Source: Pseudopyrenochaeta lycopersici
Taxonomy: Eukaryota; Ascomycota; Dothideomycetes; Pleosporales; Pseudopyrenochaetaceae
Direction of reading: 5' to 3'
Length of the DNA: 64,000 bases
NCBI GenBank assembly: GCA_003313425.1
Contig: NHZP01000065.1
Span: forward strand, 186,001-250,000
The position numbers were made by a program, and so were the translations under genes. The number at the start of each line of letters is the position of its first letter. The first letter of the stretch is position 1. A model generated the notes under the pieces. The model ran no database searches. It saw only the letters and a program-made list of their open reading frames with translations, and was not told the DNA's origin. Below, piece after piece: positions 40,096 to 50,738 of this stretch.

Positions 40096-40756
40096 GTTTT
40101 GTTGGATAGACCATGGAAGAATGGTTGATTTGTAGCATTAGTACGTGCGGTAGTAGAATTCTGTTGTTAAGGTATGCATGGCTGTGGTACGGCATAGTAC
40201 TGTGCAATATTCTGGGAAGCGAAGGCTGACATTAGCGTAGGGTGGTTAATGGAACATCGAACCTTCAAAAAAATTGGCTAAGTCCAATTTCACAGTGGCT
40301 GGAGGCCATGCAGAGTCACGTTGGCTGTGGCGCAGATCGTGCGCACAGACCCCGACTCAACTTTCTAGTGTGGCGAACCGCCTATATATGATTCCTTTCA
40401 CTAGAAAGTTGTCAAGTGGTCGAGGAGCCCCGTGCTCCTTGACCCCTGACACTTTACATGTAAGCAGGGCCAACGACTGGAAGGAGTAGCGAAGCGGTAG
40501 TCTTGAATAAGACTAGGGGCGCTGCACTTAGTAACCACAGCAAAGCACGGACGTGTGGTCGTCTGACATGGTGTGGCACGCTTTGATCTGTGATCTAATT
40601 GGTCTATGAACATAGACAGCATGGAGTGGGCAGAACCCTGCCAAGTATGGAATAGTATATCTCGGCAGAGAGGACCAGTCGGTAGGGCGCTATATAGGGT
40701 GTTCTTTAGCGCTTAGCTTCTGCACGGACTGTGCTTGTAGCAGAATTATAAAGAGA
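40096..40756 (+). repeat. Cassette boundary B26, core hairpin 40358-40411
   Basis: AATTGG/CCAATT hairpin, GCGCAGATCGTGCGC hairpin, GGC-GAACC-GCC long loop; right half as in B8. TATA 40691. Shortest interval class (1556 bp) on its left. Confidence 0.78.
40691..40697 (+). promoter_or_regulatory. TATA box of U26
   Basis: Same TATATAG context as U8. Confidence 0.6.
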
Positions 40757-41240
40757 ATGGCGTCTGCCGTGATTCTGTTCTCTTCTTTGGCTGTGCTATG
40801 CGGGGCCTTTTTTTGCACAGCTGCGGTGCGTCACACGGAGGTGTGTTACAGAATTGGCCAATTGTCTCGAGCGCGGGACGCTGTTGTCGCGCGCAATGCG
40901 TACGGATGGTATGCTCATAGCCATGGGTACCACACTTTTACGTAGTGTGGACGAGGGGGGTTCGCCAACCCGCTCACATGAAAGCGTGTTCTTCCGGAGG
41001 GATGATACGAGTAGCAAGACAGTGGCTACTTGGGTGGCAAGCACGTCGTGGCCGCACGTGACTACGTTGCCTCTACCTAGTGGTATGAACGGAGGAGGCG
41101 GCTCAACTGGTAGCCGTGGAGCGAGCGATGTGTTGTTAGCAACCGTTCTTGCGGTTGTTGCTTTTGTGGCAGCGCTGGTGGCGCTCTCGTTGGTTTTATG
41201 GCGATGCACGGGAAGGTATTACGCGCGTGCTCTGGTGTAG
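40757..41240 (+). CDS. Signal-peptide / single-pass membrane protein, copy 3 (U26)
   Basis: Apparently identical to U8 (offset +28432): frames 40757-40908 and 40946-41240. The CDS and AATAAA are intact although the cassette is truncated shortly afterwards. Confidence 0.6.
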
Positions 41241-41697
41241 AGCATCTACATTTCACGGCAATGTCGTTTCTGCTAGGGGCAAAACAAAAACATGCCCTAC
41301 CATGCTCCGTTTTTTGGTAGCACGGTGCGCTTCTATAAGTTGTTTTGACTCTCTTAGCTGTGGAGCAGCGATTCTGGGTTGTATGCATAGGGTCTCAATA
41401 GTGGGACACGGCAGGCAGGATGCGTCCTCTGTTAAGGCTTCGTTCACCGTGTAGGTGTTATACATATTGCGTCAAGGATTTGCGCTGTGGGAGCGTTTGG
41501 TGTATGGTACAATATAGCTGCAGAGCTAGTCTCTTGCTGGGAACGGTGAATGCCGGTTGTTTGTTTCTGTTAGTACTCAGTAAATTCACAAAAAAAAATA
41601 CTGAGTATTTACGTTGGAGTTACAGAGGGACGTAGTATAGTTTGTATTGGTAAGTACCTATTTTACGGTTTATGTCTTTTATTTTCTGTTTCTTTAA

Positions 41698-41703
41698 AAT
41701 AAA
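41698..41703 (+). terminator. Poly(A) signal of U26
   Basis: AATAAA retained only 6 bp before the deletion junction. Confidence 0.5.
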
Positions 41704-42013
41704 GTTATGATTCCTTTCACTAGAAAGTTGTCAAGTGGTCGAGGAGCCCCGTGCTCCTTGACCCCTGACACTTTACACGTAGGCTTTGGCCGTGACTGGA
41801 GGGAACAGCGAAGCGTTAAACCACCTGGGGTTTAGGGCCATTGCCCCCTGTAAGCAACGCGAAGCACGGACGTAGCGCGAGATCATCTGGTCTCTGGGTT
41901 GCCACACCTGTTAAATCTATGATTTGATTGGTCTATGAATGTAGACATAGGGAGTGTGCGTTTCTTCGCTCACTAGGGACTAGGTGCTCTTGGCATGACT
42001 TGATGGATGTCAA

Positions 42014-42021
42014 TATATAAG
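42014..42021 (+). promoter_or_regulatory. TATA box of U27
   Basis: TATATAAG with CAACAG-GTGCG-CTGTTG initiator hairpin. Confidence 0.66.
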
Positions 42022-42092
42022 TACAACAGGTGCGCTGTTGGCACGGATGTGGTGCAGATCCCGTAAGGGACTTTTTTTTCTACTGGACTGCG

Positions 42093-42860
42093 ATGGAATT
42101 GCGCCGAGGAGCGGATGCTTTAGGCACGAATATATCCCCGTCTATTAGAGATGGGTTAGAGGAGGGGAGCTCTTCCATGTTGTCCGTAGGGACAGAAGCA
42201 GAGTTTAACGTAGTGAGGGATCACGTATCTAGTAAGAGTCTCTTTGGTTGTCTAGAGACTGAATTAGTTGGGCCCCTAAGTAACAGCGTAGCAGCTTTAG
42301 TGGAACTTGGAGTGTCTCTCACTTTCCACATAGACCCGCATGGCATGCGACATGGGTGGTTAACCAAAGAGAGTGGGAAACCCCCTCGACGGTGTGTGGA
42401 GGAACAACACAGGTCTTGTCTATACGAGTATGGGCGGTTTATTGCCGAGGGTGGGACTCGGCAGTCTGTCCTAGTTTTCAAGGTGGACATCCTCAGGTAC
42501 GGGGTAATGCGGAGCCTGGTTGCGTTTGCGCAGCTCTCGTTAGAGGCACTTGACGTGCTTTTACAGCGCGTTATTCCTCTTATCACAACGCCGGAAGGGC
42601 AGTTAGTAGAGGCTTTTGCTGTTGATGAAGTGCTGCACTTGTTGGACAGTGGATGGTATAGCACCAGCGTGGATTGCGGGTGCACACCAGGGAAGAGGTG
42701 TAAGCCTTGTGTATCTGTAGAGGATAGTCCGCCACGGTTTCACCGGCTAGATCGATTCTACGGCGTATGGCCGTTTGGAGAGGAAGATTGGTTTACTGGG
42801 ATCAGCAGCGCCGTTGGAAAACTGGAGCCACATGGTATAGACTGGCTGAGTTGTTCGTAG
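42093..42860 (+). CDS. SDAVG-family protein (U27)
   Basis: 255-aa open frame from ATG 42093. Intron site 42232-42294 (63 nt, GTAAGA, CTAAG near the branch, GTAGCAG) is stop-free and in frame; spliced form 234 aa. Exon 1: MELRRGADALGTNIS ... VRDHVSS, sharing SVGTEAEFNVVRDHVS with U30. Exon 2: WLTKESGKPPRRC, FAQLSLEALDVLLQRVIPLI, CGCTPGKRCKPC, WFTGISSAVG (SDAVG altered to SSAVG), DWLSC. AATAAA at 43033. Confidence 0.77.
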   Translation: MELRRGADALGTNISPSIRDGLEEGSSSMLSVGTEAEFNVVRDHVSSKSLFGCLETELVGPLSNSVAALVELGVSLTFHIDPHGMRHGWLTKESGKPPRRCVEEQHRSCLYEYGRFIAEGGTRQSVLVFKVDILRYGVMRSLVAFAQLSLEALDVLLQRVIPLITTPEGQLVEAFAVDEVLHLLDSGWYSTSVDCGCTPGKRCKPCVSVEDSPPRFHRLDRFYGVWPFGEEDWFTGISSAVGKLEPHGIDWLSCS

Positions 42861-43032
42861 GGCAGGTGTATTGTTAAGAGAGGAGGTACCCTGTTTGCCT
42901 TATGGAATGGCGTTGGTATATTTGAGTAACGGAAGTATGATATTTTATATAGGAAGGGATAGATAGAGTGGTATTTTTCAGTTGGTATCTAGTAAGATAG
43001 TAAGTACGTGTTTTATTTTATTTGTGTTTAAA

Positions 43033-43038
43033 AATAAA
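43033..43038 (+). terminator. Poly(A) signal of U27
   Basis: AATAAA in TTTAAAAATAAAGTC after TTTTATTTTATTT. Confidence 0.55.
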
Positions 43039-43553
43039 GTCGTTGTATATTGTAACATAGACTAACTATTGTACGAGGTTTTGTAGAGAAGCAAGAACAC
43101 TAAAGAGTTGGGGGTGCGGAGCGTTGTTGTTAAGGGTGCGAACCCTAGGATGGAAAATCCAAAAAAAATTGGCTAAGTCCGATTTCACAGTGGCTGAAGG
43201 CCATGCAGAGTCACGCTGGGTTGCTGTGGCGCGGGGAGCGCAGACATGGGTTGTGATGGGCACGGGCCCATTCTGTCAACTTTCGAGTGCTATATATGAT
43301 TCCTTTCACTAGAAAGTTGTCAAGTGGTCACCAGCCTCGTGCTGGTTACCCTTGCCACTTTACCGTTAAGCAGGGCCTGCTATTGGAGATAGCACCGGAG
43401 GGTTAGGCTTTTTAAAGCCTAGAGGCGCTGCCCCCTGTAAGCGCTAGCCTTTTTGTCACGTGGAGGCGGGAACACATGGAGTGGGCGGTTCATCGCTTGT
43501 TATGGAATGATCTTCTCTTGGCGTAGTCCAATTGCTGGATAGACGCTTTTCAA

Positions 43554-43560
43554 TATAAAA
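43554..43560 (+). promoter_or_regulatory. TATA box of U28
   Basis: TATAAAA with AGTGG-TTTGCG-CCACT initiator hairpin. Confidence 0.64.
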
Positions 43561-43703
43561 GTGGTTTGCGCCACTGTGCAATCACGCAAGGAGTGCGTTA
43601 AGGTATGTCCTTTTTTTCTTCGGGAGCGAAGGGTATGGAGTTAATATGATGAAGCTTAGATAAGCGTCATACGACAGTACATGTTGTACATAGCTTAGGT
43701 GCG

Positions 43704-44449
43704 ATGGATCGCTCTACGGAGTGTTGTGGCAGCGGGAGCGTGGCATCTATTACTTCAGGTGTGCCGGTAGGGCCGCTTTCCACAGTGGATACGCTGAAGT
43801 TGTTAGAGGTGTATCTCAACGGTTTGTATCGTAGTGCGCCGGCTGGCCAGTCGCTAATGGAGTCACAGACTTTGTGGTACGGTCTGTGTCTGTGACCTGC
43901 GTAGCTCGTGCAGAGTCTGTACAGTGGTGGCTCAACAAGGAGAGCGGGCAGCTGCCCCAGCGTTGTCGGGAGACAGAATGTTCGAGTTGTGTATGGGATG
44001 AAGCTCGACAGCCTTATCCAACAGCGTATCTTGCTGTTGTTTTTGTCATTGACAGCCAACAACCGGAGGTTTGTCTTGCGGAGCTTTCTACGTATAGCGT
44101 GTGTAATCTACTTGGGCGAGTATTGCCCCAATGGGATGTTGTGGCTTCGTCAGCGGACGCGGCGCAGCTTATGTCGTCGTTCTTGTCAAGAGGTGGATAC
44201 GGGGTGTCTACAGAGTGTGACTGTAGTCCATTAGCCGCTGTTTGTCAGGCTTGCCGAAGTAACGTAGGAAGCGGAGCGATGTGGGTGTGGCGGAATGGAT
44301 TTACAGGTGTATATCCGTGTCCAGAGCGGAGGTGGTTTACTGGGGTTACAGATGCGCTCGATATCCCGAAGGTGAGAGATATTACTAAGTTCCCGTGGCT
44401 TAGTTGTTGTTTTACTACATCTACAGGGTCTGTGTATGGAGTACCATAG
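43704..44449 (+). CDS. SDAVG-family protein (U28)
   Basis: Exons 43704-43821 and 43869-44449, 232 aa. Shortest family intron (47 nt) with a GTTTGT donor, CGCTAATG branch and GTCACAG acceptor. Exon 1 (MDRSTECCGSGSVAS ... EVYLNG) lacks the VRDH ending. Exon 2: WWLNKESGQLPQRC, LAELSTYSVCNLLGRVLP, CDCSPLAAVCQAC, WFTGVTDALD, PWLSC. Donor quality makes the exon 1 end less certain. Confidence 0.68.
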
Positions 44450-45270
44450 GAGTTTAGGGTGTTCACTATGTTGTGTAGGTTTACACTATGACAGTGTCGA
44501 CATGAGTATGGGCGGCATGCAATTTACTATTGTGTTAATTTTGTACGTATGTAGAATGTCTTCCTATGTAATATCAGAGTGTAGTATTAATGATACTTAT
44601 TTTAAGTGTTTGTGATGCAGAGCAGTCTGCGTATTTTACAAGTAATCGGAAAGCTCGTTTTTTTCAGCTGTTGTCTGTATGTTATGGTCGTGGTAACTAT
44701 GGAATGTTTTTGTTGGATGGACGATGTTTTGAAAAATCAATCGTCGAAAATTGGCTAAGTCCATTTTGTTGTGGCTGGAGGGCCATGTTGGGTCACCTGG
44801 GGGTGTGGCGCAGATTGTGCGCACGGGGCAGAAATCAACTTTTCTAGTGTGGCGCAGCCTATATATGATTCCTTTCACTAGAAAGTTGTCAAGTGGTCAG
44901 GAGCCTTGCGCTCCTTACCCCTGACACTTTACACCTAAGCAGGGCCTGTGACTGGAGGGAACAGCGAAGCGGTAGGCTTTTTAAAGCCTAGGGGCCATGC
45001 ACGCTTAAGTAACACGAAGCACGGACTGTGTGAGTCAGATGACGCTGGGTTACCCGTGGGTGGCACTCCTGCCCCCACTCCGTCCTCAATCAGTTGTCTG
45101 ATTGGTCTATAGCTATAGACGCATGGAATGTGCATTTGGTTGCTCACTAGGGACTAGCATTTCTTGGCGAAGACAGCATGGACATGAATATATCACACGA
45201 ACAGAGAATCTGTGTTCACGGATGTGCTTCACTTCCTCAAGGGTTTGTTTTCTTCTTGTATTACCGCGCG
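44450..45270 (+). repeat. Cassette boundary B29, core hairpin 44836-44888
   Basis: AAATTGG/CCATTT, GCGCAGATTGTGCGC, GGC-GCA-GCC loop, AGGAGC/GCTCCT, TAGGCTTT/AAAGCCTA, GTGGGTGGCACTCCTGCCCCCAC hairpin, CTATAGCTATAG; weak TATA at 45189. Confidence 0.77.
45189..45193 (+). promoter_or_regulatory. Weak TATA element of U29
   Basis: TATAT followed by CACAC; ACAGA-GAA-TCTGT initiator hairpin retained. Confidence 0.5.
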
Positions 45271-46053
45271 ATGGAGTCGCAAGCCGGGCAGGGCACTGGC
45301 AATGCGGAGGCTGTTTCTGCTATAAGCTTCTTGTCTCTTCTAGAAGCGTTGGAGGAAGGAAGTTTTTTCCTATTGTCTGTAGAGACAGGTGCGGAGCGGC
45401 AATGCGTGAGAGGTCACGTGCATAGTCAGTGTCTTTTTTCCCACTCGTCTTCTAAAACTGACGGAGTAGCAGCGCTAGTGGAACGCGGGATGTCTCTCAC
45501 AATCTTCTTGGATTTGTCGGGGAGACAATCTTGGTGGGTAACTAAAGAAAGTGGACGACTCTCTCAACAGTGTGTGGAGCAACAGCATATATTTTGTCTA
45601 AAAGATTATAAGGAACTTAGTGCCGAAGGTGGGACCCGGCAGTCGCTCCTGGTCCTCAAGGTGGATGCACTCCACCCGGATGGGGTGGTCGAGAGCCAGG
45701 TTGCTTTTGCGCAGCTCTCGGTAGAGGCACTCGATGTGGTCGTGGAACGCATAGTACCCCTTCTCATCCTACCAGAAGGGCAGAGGGCGGATACTTTTAT
45801 GACGTCTTCTATATTGTTGTACTCGTTGGACAATGGGTGGTACAGTACGTGTGTCGATTGCGCATGTACGGCGCGTAGAAAGTGTGAGCCTTGTGCGTAT
45901 GTACAATTTTTTAAGGCTAGGTTTGTTCGAGTAGATGAATTTTCCGGGGTACGGCCATGTAGAGAGTCGTATTGGTTTACTGGGATCAGTGACGCTGTGG
46001 GAGCAGTACTACCATCGGGAAGGAACTGGTTGAGTTGCACTCGTTTTTGGTAA
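45271..46053 (+). CDS. SDAVG-family protein (U29)
   Basis: 260-aa open frame from ATG 45271, a good representative of the family. Intron site 45425-45472 (48 nt, GTCAGT donor, ACTGAC, GTAGCAG) is open and in frame; spliced form 244 aa. Motifs at about: VERGMSLT 70, WWVTKESG 88-95, FAQLSVEALDVVVERIVPLL 150-170, CACTARRKCEPC 207-218, WFTGISDAVG 237-246, NWLSC 252-256. No signal peptide or TM, so cytosolic or nuclear is likely. Confidence 0.8.
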   Translation: MESQAGQGTGNAEAVSAISFLSLLEALEEGSFFLLSVETGAERQCVRGHVHSQCLFSHSSSKTDGVAALVERGMSLTIFLDLSGRQSWWVTKESGRLSQQCVEQQHIFCLKDYKELSAEGGTRQSLLVLKVDALHPDGVVESQVAFAQLSVEALDVVVERIVPLLILPEGQRADTFMTSSILLYSLDNGWYSTCVDCACTARRKCEPCAYVQFFKARFVRVDEFSGVRPCRESYWFTGISDAVGAVLPSGRNWLSCTRFW

Positions 46054-46838
46054 GAATATCGTGATGGTAAGAGTACGTAGTCCCTGTGTCCATGTAATGG
46101 TAATAATATATCTCAGTAGGATACAAAAAGTATCAAGTCCATATGGTATGTTATAGTAAAGTATATTATGGTAAGTGTATTTACTTTTTTACATATAGTT
46201 GCTAACATGGTAATGGTAGGGTGATGAGAACAAAAAAATGAACAATGGTAGTGCGGAGCTTCATTAGTAAGGGTGTGGGCGCCCTTGGGATGGAGCACCA
46301 TCTCCAAAGAAAAAAAAAATGCGTAAGTCCATTTTCCGTGTGGCTGGAGGGCACGCCGAGTCAGCAGGAGATGTGGCACATGGGGGGGCACGGGCCCCGA
46401 CTCAACTTTCTAGTGTGGCGTTTTGCCTATATATGATTCCTTTCACTAGAAAGTTGTCAAGTGGTCAGGAGCCTTGCGCTCCTTGACCCCTGACACTTTA
46501 CCTTAAGGTTTGCCCACGACTGGAGGGAGTAGCGAAGTGTTAGTCTCTTTAGAGGCTAGAGGCAAAGACCCTTGTAAGCCTACAAAAGCACGGACGGTGC
46601 GGGTCATCTGACTGTTGTGGGCACGTGGGAGGCACCCTTGCCCCCACACCATCTAAATCTATGATTTGATTGGTCTATGAACATAGACACAGGGAGTGAG
46701 CTTTTGGTTACTTACTAGGGACTAGGTGGTCTTGGCAAAGACAGGATGGATATCACGGTATATAACAACAGAGGATCTGTGTTCATGGACATGTGGCATG
46801 GCCTCGAAGGGATTCTTTTCTTTTTGTATCACCCTGCG
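46054..46838 (+). repeat. Cassette boundary B30, core hairpin 46403-46456
   Basis: AAGGG/GCCCTT, AAATG/CATTT, long-loop core GGC-GTTTT-GCC, AGGAGC/GCTCCT, TAGTCTCT/AGAGGCTA, CCTACAA/TTGTGG multi-helix closing stem, AAATCTATGATTT; TATA 46759. Confidence 0.78.
46759..46766 (+). promoter_or_regulatory. TATA box of U30
   Basis: TATATAAC with ACAGA-GGA-TCTGT initiator hairpin. Confidence 0.65.
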
Positions 46839-47638
46839 ATGGAGTCGCAAACCGGGCAGGGCACTGGCTATGCGGAGGCAGACATGACAAGTGTCCTTCC
46901 ATTACGAATAGATGGGTTGCAGGAAGGAAGCCCTTCCGCATTGTCCGTAGGGACAGAAGCAGAGTTTAACGTAGTGAGGGATCACGTGTCCTGTAGGTGT
47001 CTCTTTCTGTTTACGTAGACACGGAAGAAGTTGGGCCCTTCCCAACTAACCTCATCACAGTGCTGGTAGAGCATCATGTGTCTCTCACGCTCACCATAAA
47101 TGCGTCGGGAAGACAAGCTTGGTGGTTCACCAAAGAGAGCGGACGCCTTCCTATCCAATGTGTAAAGGAGGAACACACGTTTTGTCTGAGAGAGTACGGT
47201 CAGTTCATTGCCGATGGTGGGACTCGGCAGTCGCTCCTGGTCCTCAAGGTGGAGGCGGTCCGTCGGGATGGTGAACTGTGGAGCCTTGTTTCATTTGCGC
47301 AGCTTTCGGTAGAGACACTGGATGTTCTCTTGCAGCGGATCCTACCCCTTCTAATACTGCCGCCGGGGCAGATGGTAGAGGCCTTTACGGCGTCTATGTT
47401 GTTGTATTCCTTACAGGATGGATGGTATAATACGCGGGTGGACTGCGCATGTACTCTCAACTGGATATGTGAGCCTTGTGTGTATGCACATGGTGTTTCA
47501 TCAAGGTTTGTTCGAGTAGATGAATTTTCCGGGGTACGGCCATGTAGAGAGTCGCCTTGGTTCGCTGGAATCAGTGACGCTGTGGGAGCAGTACTACCGT
47601 CTGGCAGGAACTGGTTGAGTTGCACTCGTTCTTGGTAA
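46839..47638 (+). CDS. SDAVG-family protein (U30)
   Basis: Exons 46839-46992 and 47061-47638, 243 aa. Intron 68 nt: GTAGGT, GTTGGGCCCTTCCCAAC hairpin, CTAAC, ATCACAG, nearly the same sequence as the U1 intron. Exon 1: MESQTGQGTGYAEAD ... VRDHVSC. Exon 2: WWFTKESGRLPIQC, FAQLSVETLDVLLQRILPLL, CACTLNWICEPC, WFAGISDAVG, NWLSC. C-terminal third is almost the same as U1 and U29, the front differs: a mosaic. Confidence 0.78.
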
Positions 47639-48456
47639 GGTGGTTACCTGTAGGTTCCTCTTCTTGTCTCTATGTATATGGCGTATACGAAAGTAATAGT
47701 GTGTATACTATGAGGATATATTATACATTATGTATCAGGTTCATTTAGTACATTATTGTAAGTGTATTTATTTTTTTCACATATAGTTGCTAAGATGGTA
47801 ATGGCAGGGCTCTTCTGGAAACGAAGAAGTTGTGGTGCGCAGCTTGGTCAGTAAGGGTGGGAGCCCTTCAGATGGAAATTCGTAAAAAATTGGCTAAGTC
47901 CACAGGAACTGTGGCTGGAGGGGCACGCCGAGTCAGGTTGGCTGTGGCTCGGGGAGCGCAGACATGGGTCGTTTTTGGGCACGGGCCCCCTCCGACAACT
48001 TTCGAGTGCTATATATGATTCCTTTCACTAGAAAGTTGTCAAGTGGTCACCAGCCTTGCGCTGGAGACCCTCGACACTTTACCTGTAAGCAGAGCCTGTG
48101 AGTGGAGGGAACAACGGAGTGTTAAACTAGAATTAGTTTAGAGGCGCTGCACGCTTAAGTAACACGCAGCACGGACCGTGTGAGTCAGATGACTGCAGGG
48201 TTACCCGTGGGAGGCACCCCTGCCCCCACAACACGGTCAGACTGAAGTTCTGATTGGTCTATGGACATAGATTCATGGAATGGGCACTCCGCTGCTCCCT
48301 AGGGACTAGGTGCTCTTGGCGTTGCGCAAGACAGAGATCTATATAGGAGGGGAGCCCGCTCACAGAGTACTGAGACGCAGGGAGTGCGTGTTTCGGAGAC
48401 AGTTGTTGAAGGTTGTTTTACTTTGAAAACAGCATTTGTAGTACGCAGAGGGGCGG
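47639..48456 (+). repeat. Cassette boundary B31, core hairpin 47996-48038
   Basis: CCACAG-GAA-CTGTGG hairpin in the pre-core, GGGGAGCGC element, short-loop core; right half as in B18; TATA 48340. Confidence 0.77.
48340..48347 (+). promoter_or_regulatory. TATA box of U31
   Basis: Same TATATAGG context as U18. Confidence 0.6.
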
Positions 48457-49055
48457 ATGGCTGGACGGCACAGCACCAGCGTGGAATGCCTACGTTTACC
48501 CCGGGCAAGTTCGGGGGCGAGAGCGTGGCGACGGTTTGGCGAAGCACATCGAAGATTAACAACAACGGAGTGTTTCTTGCTGCAAACTATACAGGCTGTA
48601 TATCCAGTTAGTGGTAGCAACTCGTCCACGTCTGTGCTCGACACAACACGACTAGGTGTGTGGCGGTATGTATCACGTAGTGTCCTGCCAGTGGAGCGTG
48701 TGCTTATACAACAGTTTTTTTCAGAGGACGGATTCGTCTCTTGTTGTCGCATTTATCGATATGTGGTGCATATCTGGAGGATCATGAGAGAAGATGGTTG
48801 CATGCTCGTGTTAACGGCTTTAGGGATCGAGTTGCAGAGTTGGTAGGCAGCAGTAGTCTGTATGCGCAGTATACGGTTTCTTGGAGAGACCAGTTGGATT
48901 CTCTCGTGCAGGACGGAAGTCGGCGTTTACCACTCGGAGAGTTATCCCTAGATGCTGTATTGGCAAGGCAAAGAAACGCTGTTAGTCCGCAAGGGCGTAA
49001 TTCTCGTGTGCACGATCTCGAAGAGGTAGAGAATGATTATAGTACTACACATTAG
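48457..49055 (+). CDS. Unrecognised helical protein, second copy (U31)
   Basis: Apparently identical to U18 (offset +20281): exons 48457-48665 and 48725-49055. The following pre-core region through the core is also the same (AATAAA at 49378), while the next cassette differs. Confidence 0.55.
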
Positions 49056-49377
49056 ATCTTTTGTAGATCTTGTTATTTGCTATGGTGGTCGCGGACTGCG
49101 TTACGATCTGGGTGAGGCATGGTATGTGTTTTATGCTATGTGTTAGTATCTATTGTAGGAACACGTACATTTGTTTAAGGTACGTATGTAACGTTCTATC
49201 GAGAGTAAGGTAAGTAATAACATTCCTTCTGCTAGGTATGTAGTTAGTATTAAGTATGCTTTAACCATGTTACTAGGTTGCTTTATAGGATGTACATATC
49301 TATACATAATTATAGTTGTACGTTTAATTTTCCTGGAAATAAGTACTACTGTAGTAAAGGTAGGGTTATTGCGAAGA

Positions 49378-49383
49378 ATAAAG
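49378..49383 (+). terminator. Poly(A) signal of U31
   Basis: AATAAA as in U18. Confidence 0.45.
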
Positions 49384-49888
49384 AATTTGTATGGCAGAGC
49401 TTGGTTAGTAAGGGCTCCCACCCTTAGGATGGAATATCGAACATCCATTCTTCTCAAAAAAATGGCGAAGTCCAATTGTGTGTGGCTGGAAGACAGGCTG
49501 AGTCAGATGGGGGCTGTGGCGCGTTCTGCGCACAGACGGGTTGTGATGGGCACGGGCCCATTCTCTCAACTTTCGAGTGCTATATATGATTCCTTTCACT
49601 AGAAAGTTGTCAAGTGGTCAGGAGCCTTGCGCTCCTTGACCCCTGACACTTTACACGTATGCGTTGCCACGACTGGAGGGAGTACCGAAGGGTTAAACTA
49701 GAATTAGTTTAGAGGCATAAGCCCCTGTAAGCAGAGCAGAGCACGGACGTGGCGTGTCAGATGACGCTGCTGTGCCGCATTTTCTTTCAATCAGGCTTCT
49801 GATTGGGCTATGGACATAGACGCAGGGACGGGGCAGCCCATTGCCTGCTAGGGACTAGGTGGTCTTGGCATTGCGCAAGGCAGAGATG

Positions 49889-49896
49889 TATATAAC
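49889..49896 (+). promoter_or_regulatory. TATA box of U32
   Basis: TATATAAC with AACAG-TGGAG-CTGTT initiator hairpin. Confidence 0.65.
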
Positions 49897-50037
49897 ATGA
49901 ACAGTGGAGCTGTTGTAACGGAGTGTTCTACACAATGTAGTTTTTTTTTTTACGTTGCGGTAGCCGTACTTCCTGGGAAGGATACCATCGTTGGTAGGTC
50001 GAACACGTAACGTCACGTGTGAGTTCCCAAGAGAGAG

Positions 50038-50738
50038 ATGGTTCTCGAAGGGTGTGCAGAGTGTATAGACCCGTTGGTGTCTGGTAGTAAGGCGGAGCCT
50101 TTTGTAGGGACAGAAAGCCAAATTCAAGGGGTGCGGATGCACATTCAACGTATGTGGATGTTCTCTTCCCGAGTTGGGGTCCCCCAACTAACAGTTGTGT
50201 AGATCTTGTGGAACAGAAGACTTCTGTGACTTGCCATGTGAAGCGGGATGGTGAACAGGTTTGGTGGCTTACCGTCCCACCCAGCGTCAGTTCTGAGGGC
50301 TTGGAGAGCTGTGATTGTCTCAGGCGGGGGCGCATCTGTGGGCCGTTCTCACGGCTTTTGTTGCAGGTGGAGACCGTAAAACCGGATGGCACCCCACGTC
50401 GCATGGTTGCGTTTGGGGATCTTTCGGTGGAGGCGCTGGATGCGGTTGTAACGGGTGTTTTGCCGCGTCTTGTGCAGCAGGATGGGGCCCTGCTTGGGAA
50501 CTCAGTCAAGGTGATGGAGTTTTTTGAGACACGCTTGGCAGGTCTAGGGTCTCCGCAGATATCGGAGGAACCACCATCTCTCAAAAAAATGGCTAAGTCC
50601 ATTTTCCTTGGTGCCCGTGGGTTTACGGCGTGTGATCGCTGTGTAGAGAGCGTTGCGCGAGCTTTTGAGGTAGCTTTGGCCGCGGAATTGTCGCCTCCGC
50701 TCCCCAACCATACTGTATCATTAACACGACGGATGTAG
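50038..50738 (+). CDS. SDAVG-family protein with replaced C-terminus (U32)
   Basis: Exons 50038-50149 and 50203-50738, 215 aa. Intron 53 nt: GTATGT, GTTGGGGTCCCCCAAC hairpin, CTAAC, GTGTAG. Exon 1: MVLEGCAECIDPL ... VRMHIQR. Exon 2 starts normally (LVEQKTSVTC, FGDLSVEALDAVVTGVLPRL) but after ~residue 155 the DNA (50569-50612) is a copy of the usual pre-core block (GGAACCACCATCTCTCAA, A-tract, ATGGCTAAGTCCATTTTCC), read as EEPPSLKKMAKSIF. The Cys cluster, SDAVG and WLSC parts are gone, replaced by a new 35-residue end. A recombinant gene, probably still translated. Confidence 0.66.

Larger units (their letters stand above)
41241..42092 (+). repeat. Cassette boundary B27, half-core 41707-41730
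   Basis: The U8-type 3' flank is cut after AATAAAGTTATG and joined directly to ATTCCTTTCACTAGAAAGTTG, so the left arm, loop and ~260 bp of pre-core hairpins are missing. Right side normal: GGAGC/GCTCC, TAAACC/GGTTTA helix, AAATCTATGATTT hairpin, TATA 42014. Confidence 0.8.
42861..43703 (+). repeat. Cassette boundary B28, core hairpin 43277-43319
   Basis: AATAAA 43033. AATTGG/CCGATT, GCGCGGGGAGCGC, short-loop core, CCAGC/GCTGG, GCTAT-TGGAG-ATAGC hairpin, perfect TAGGCTTT/AAAGCCTA. The following multi-helix block and CCAAT-like hairpin are deleted (GTAAGCGCTAGCC runs into CACGTGGAGG); ATGGAATGATC replaces GGGACTAG. TATA 43554. Confidence 0.76.
49056..50037 (+). repeat. Cassette boundary B32, core hairpin 49567-49609
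   Basis: Left half as in B19. Right half: AGGAGC/GCTCCT, TAAACTA-GAAT-TAGTTTA, CAATCAGGCTTCTGATTG, TATA 49889. Leader to ATG is 140 nt. Confidence 0.77.
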
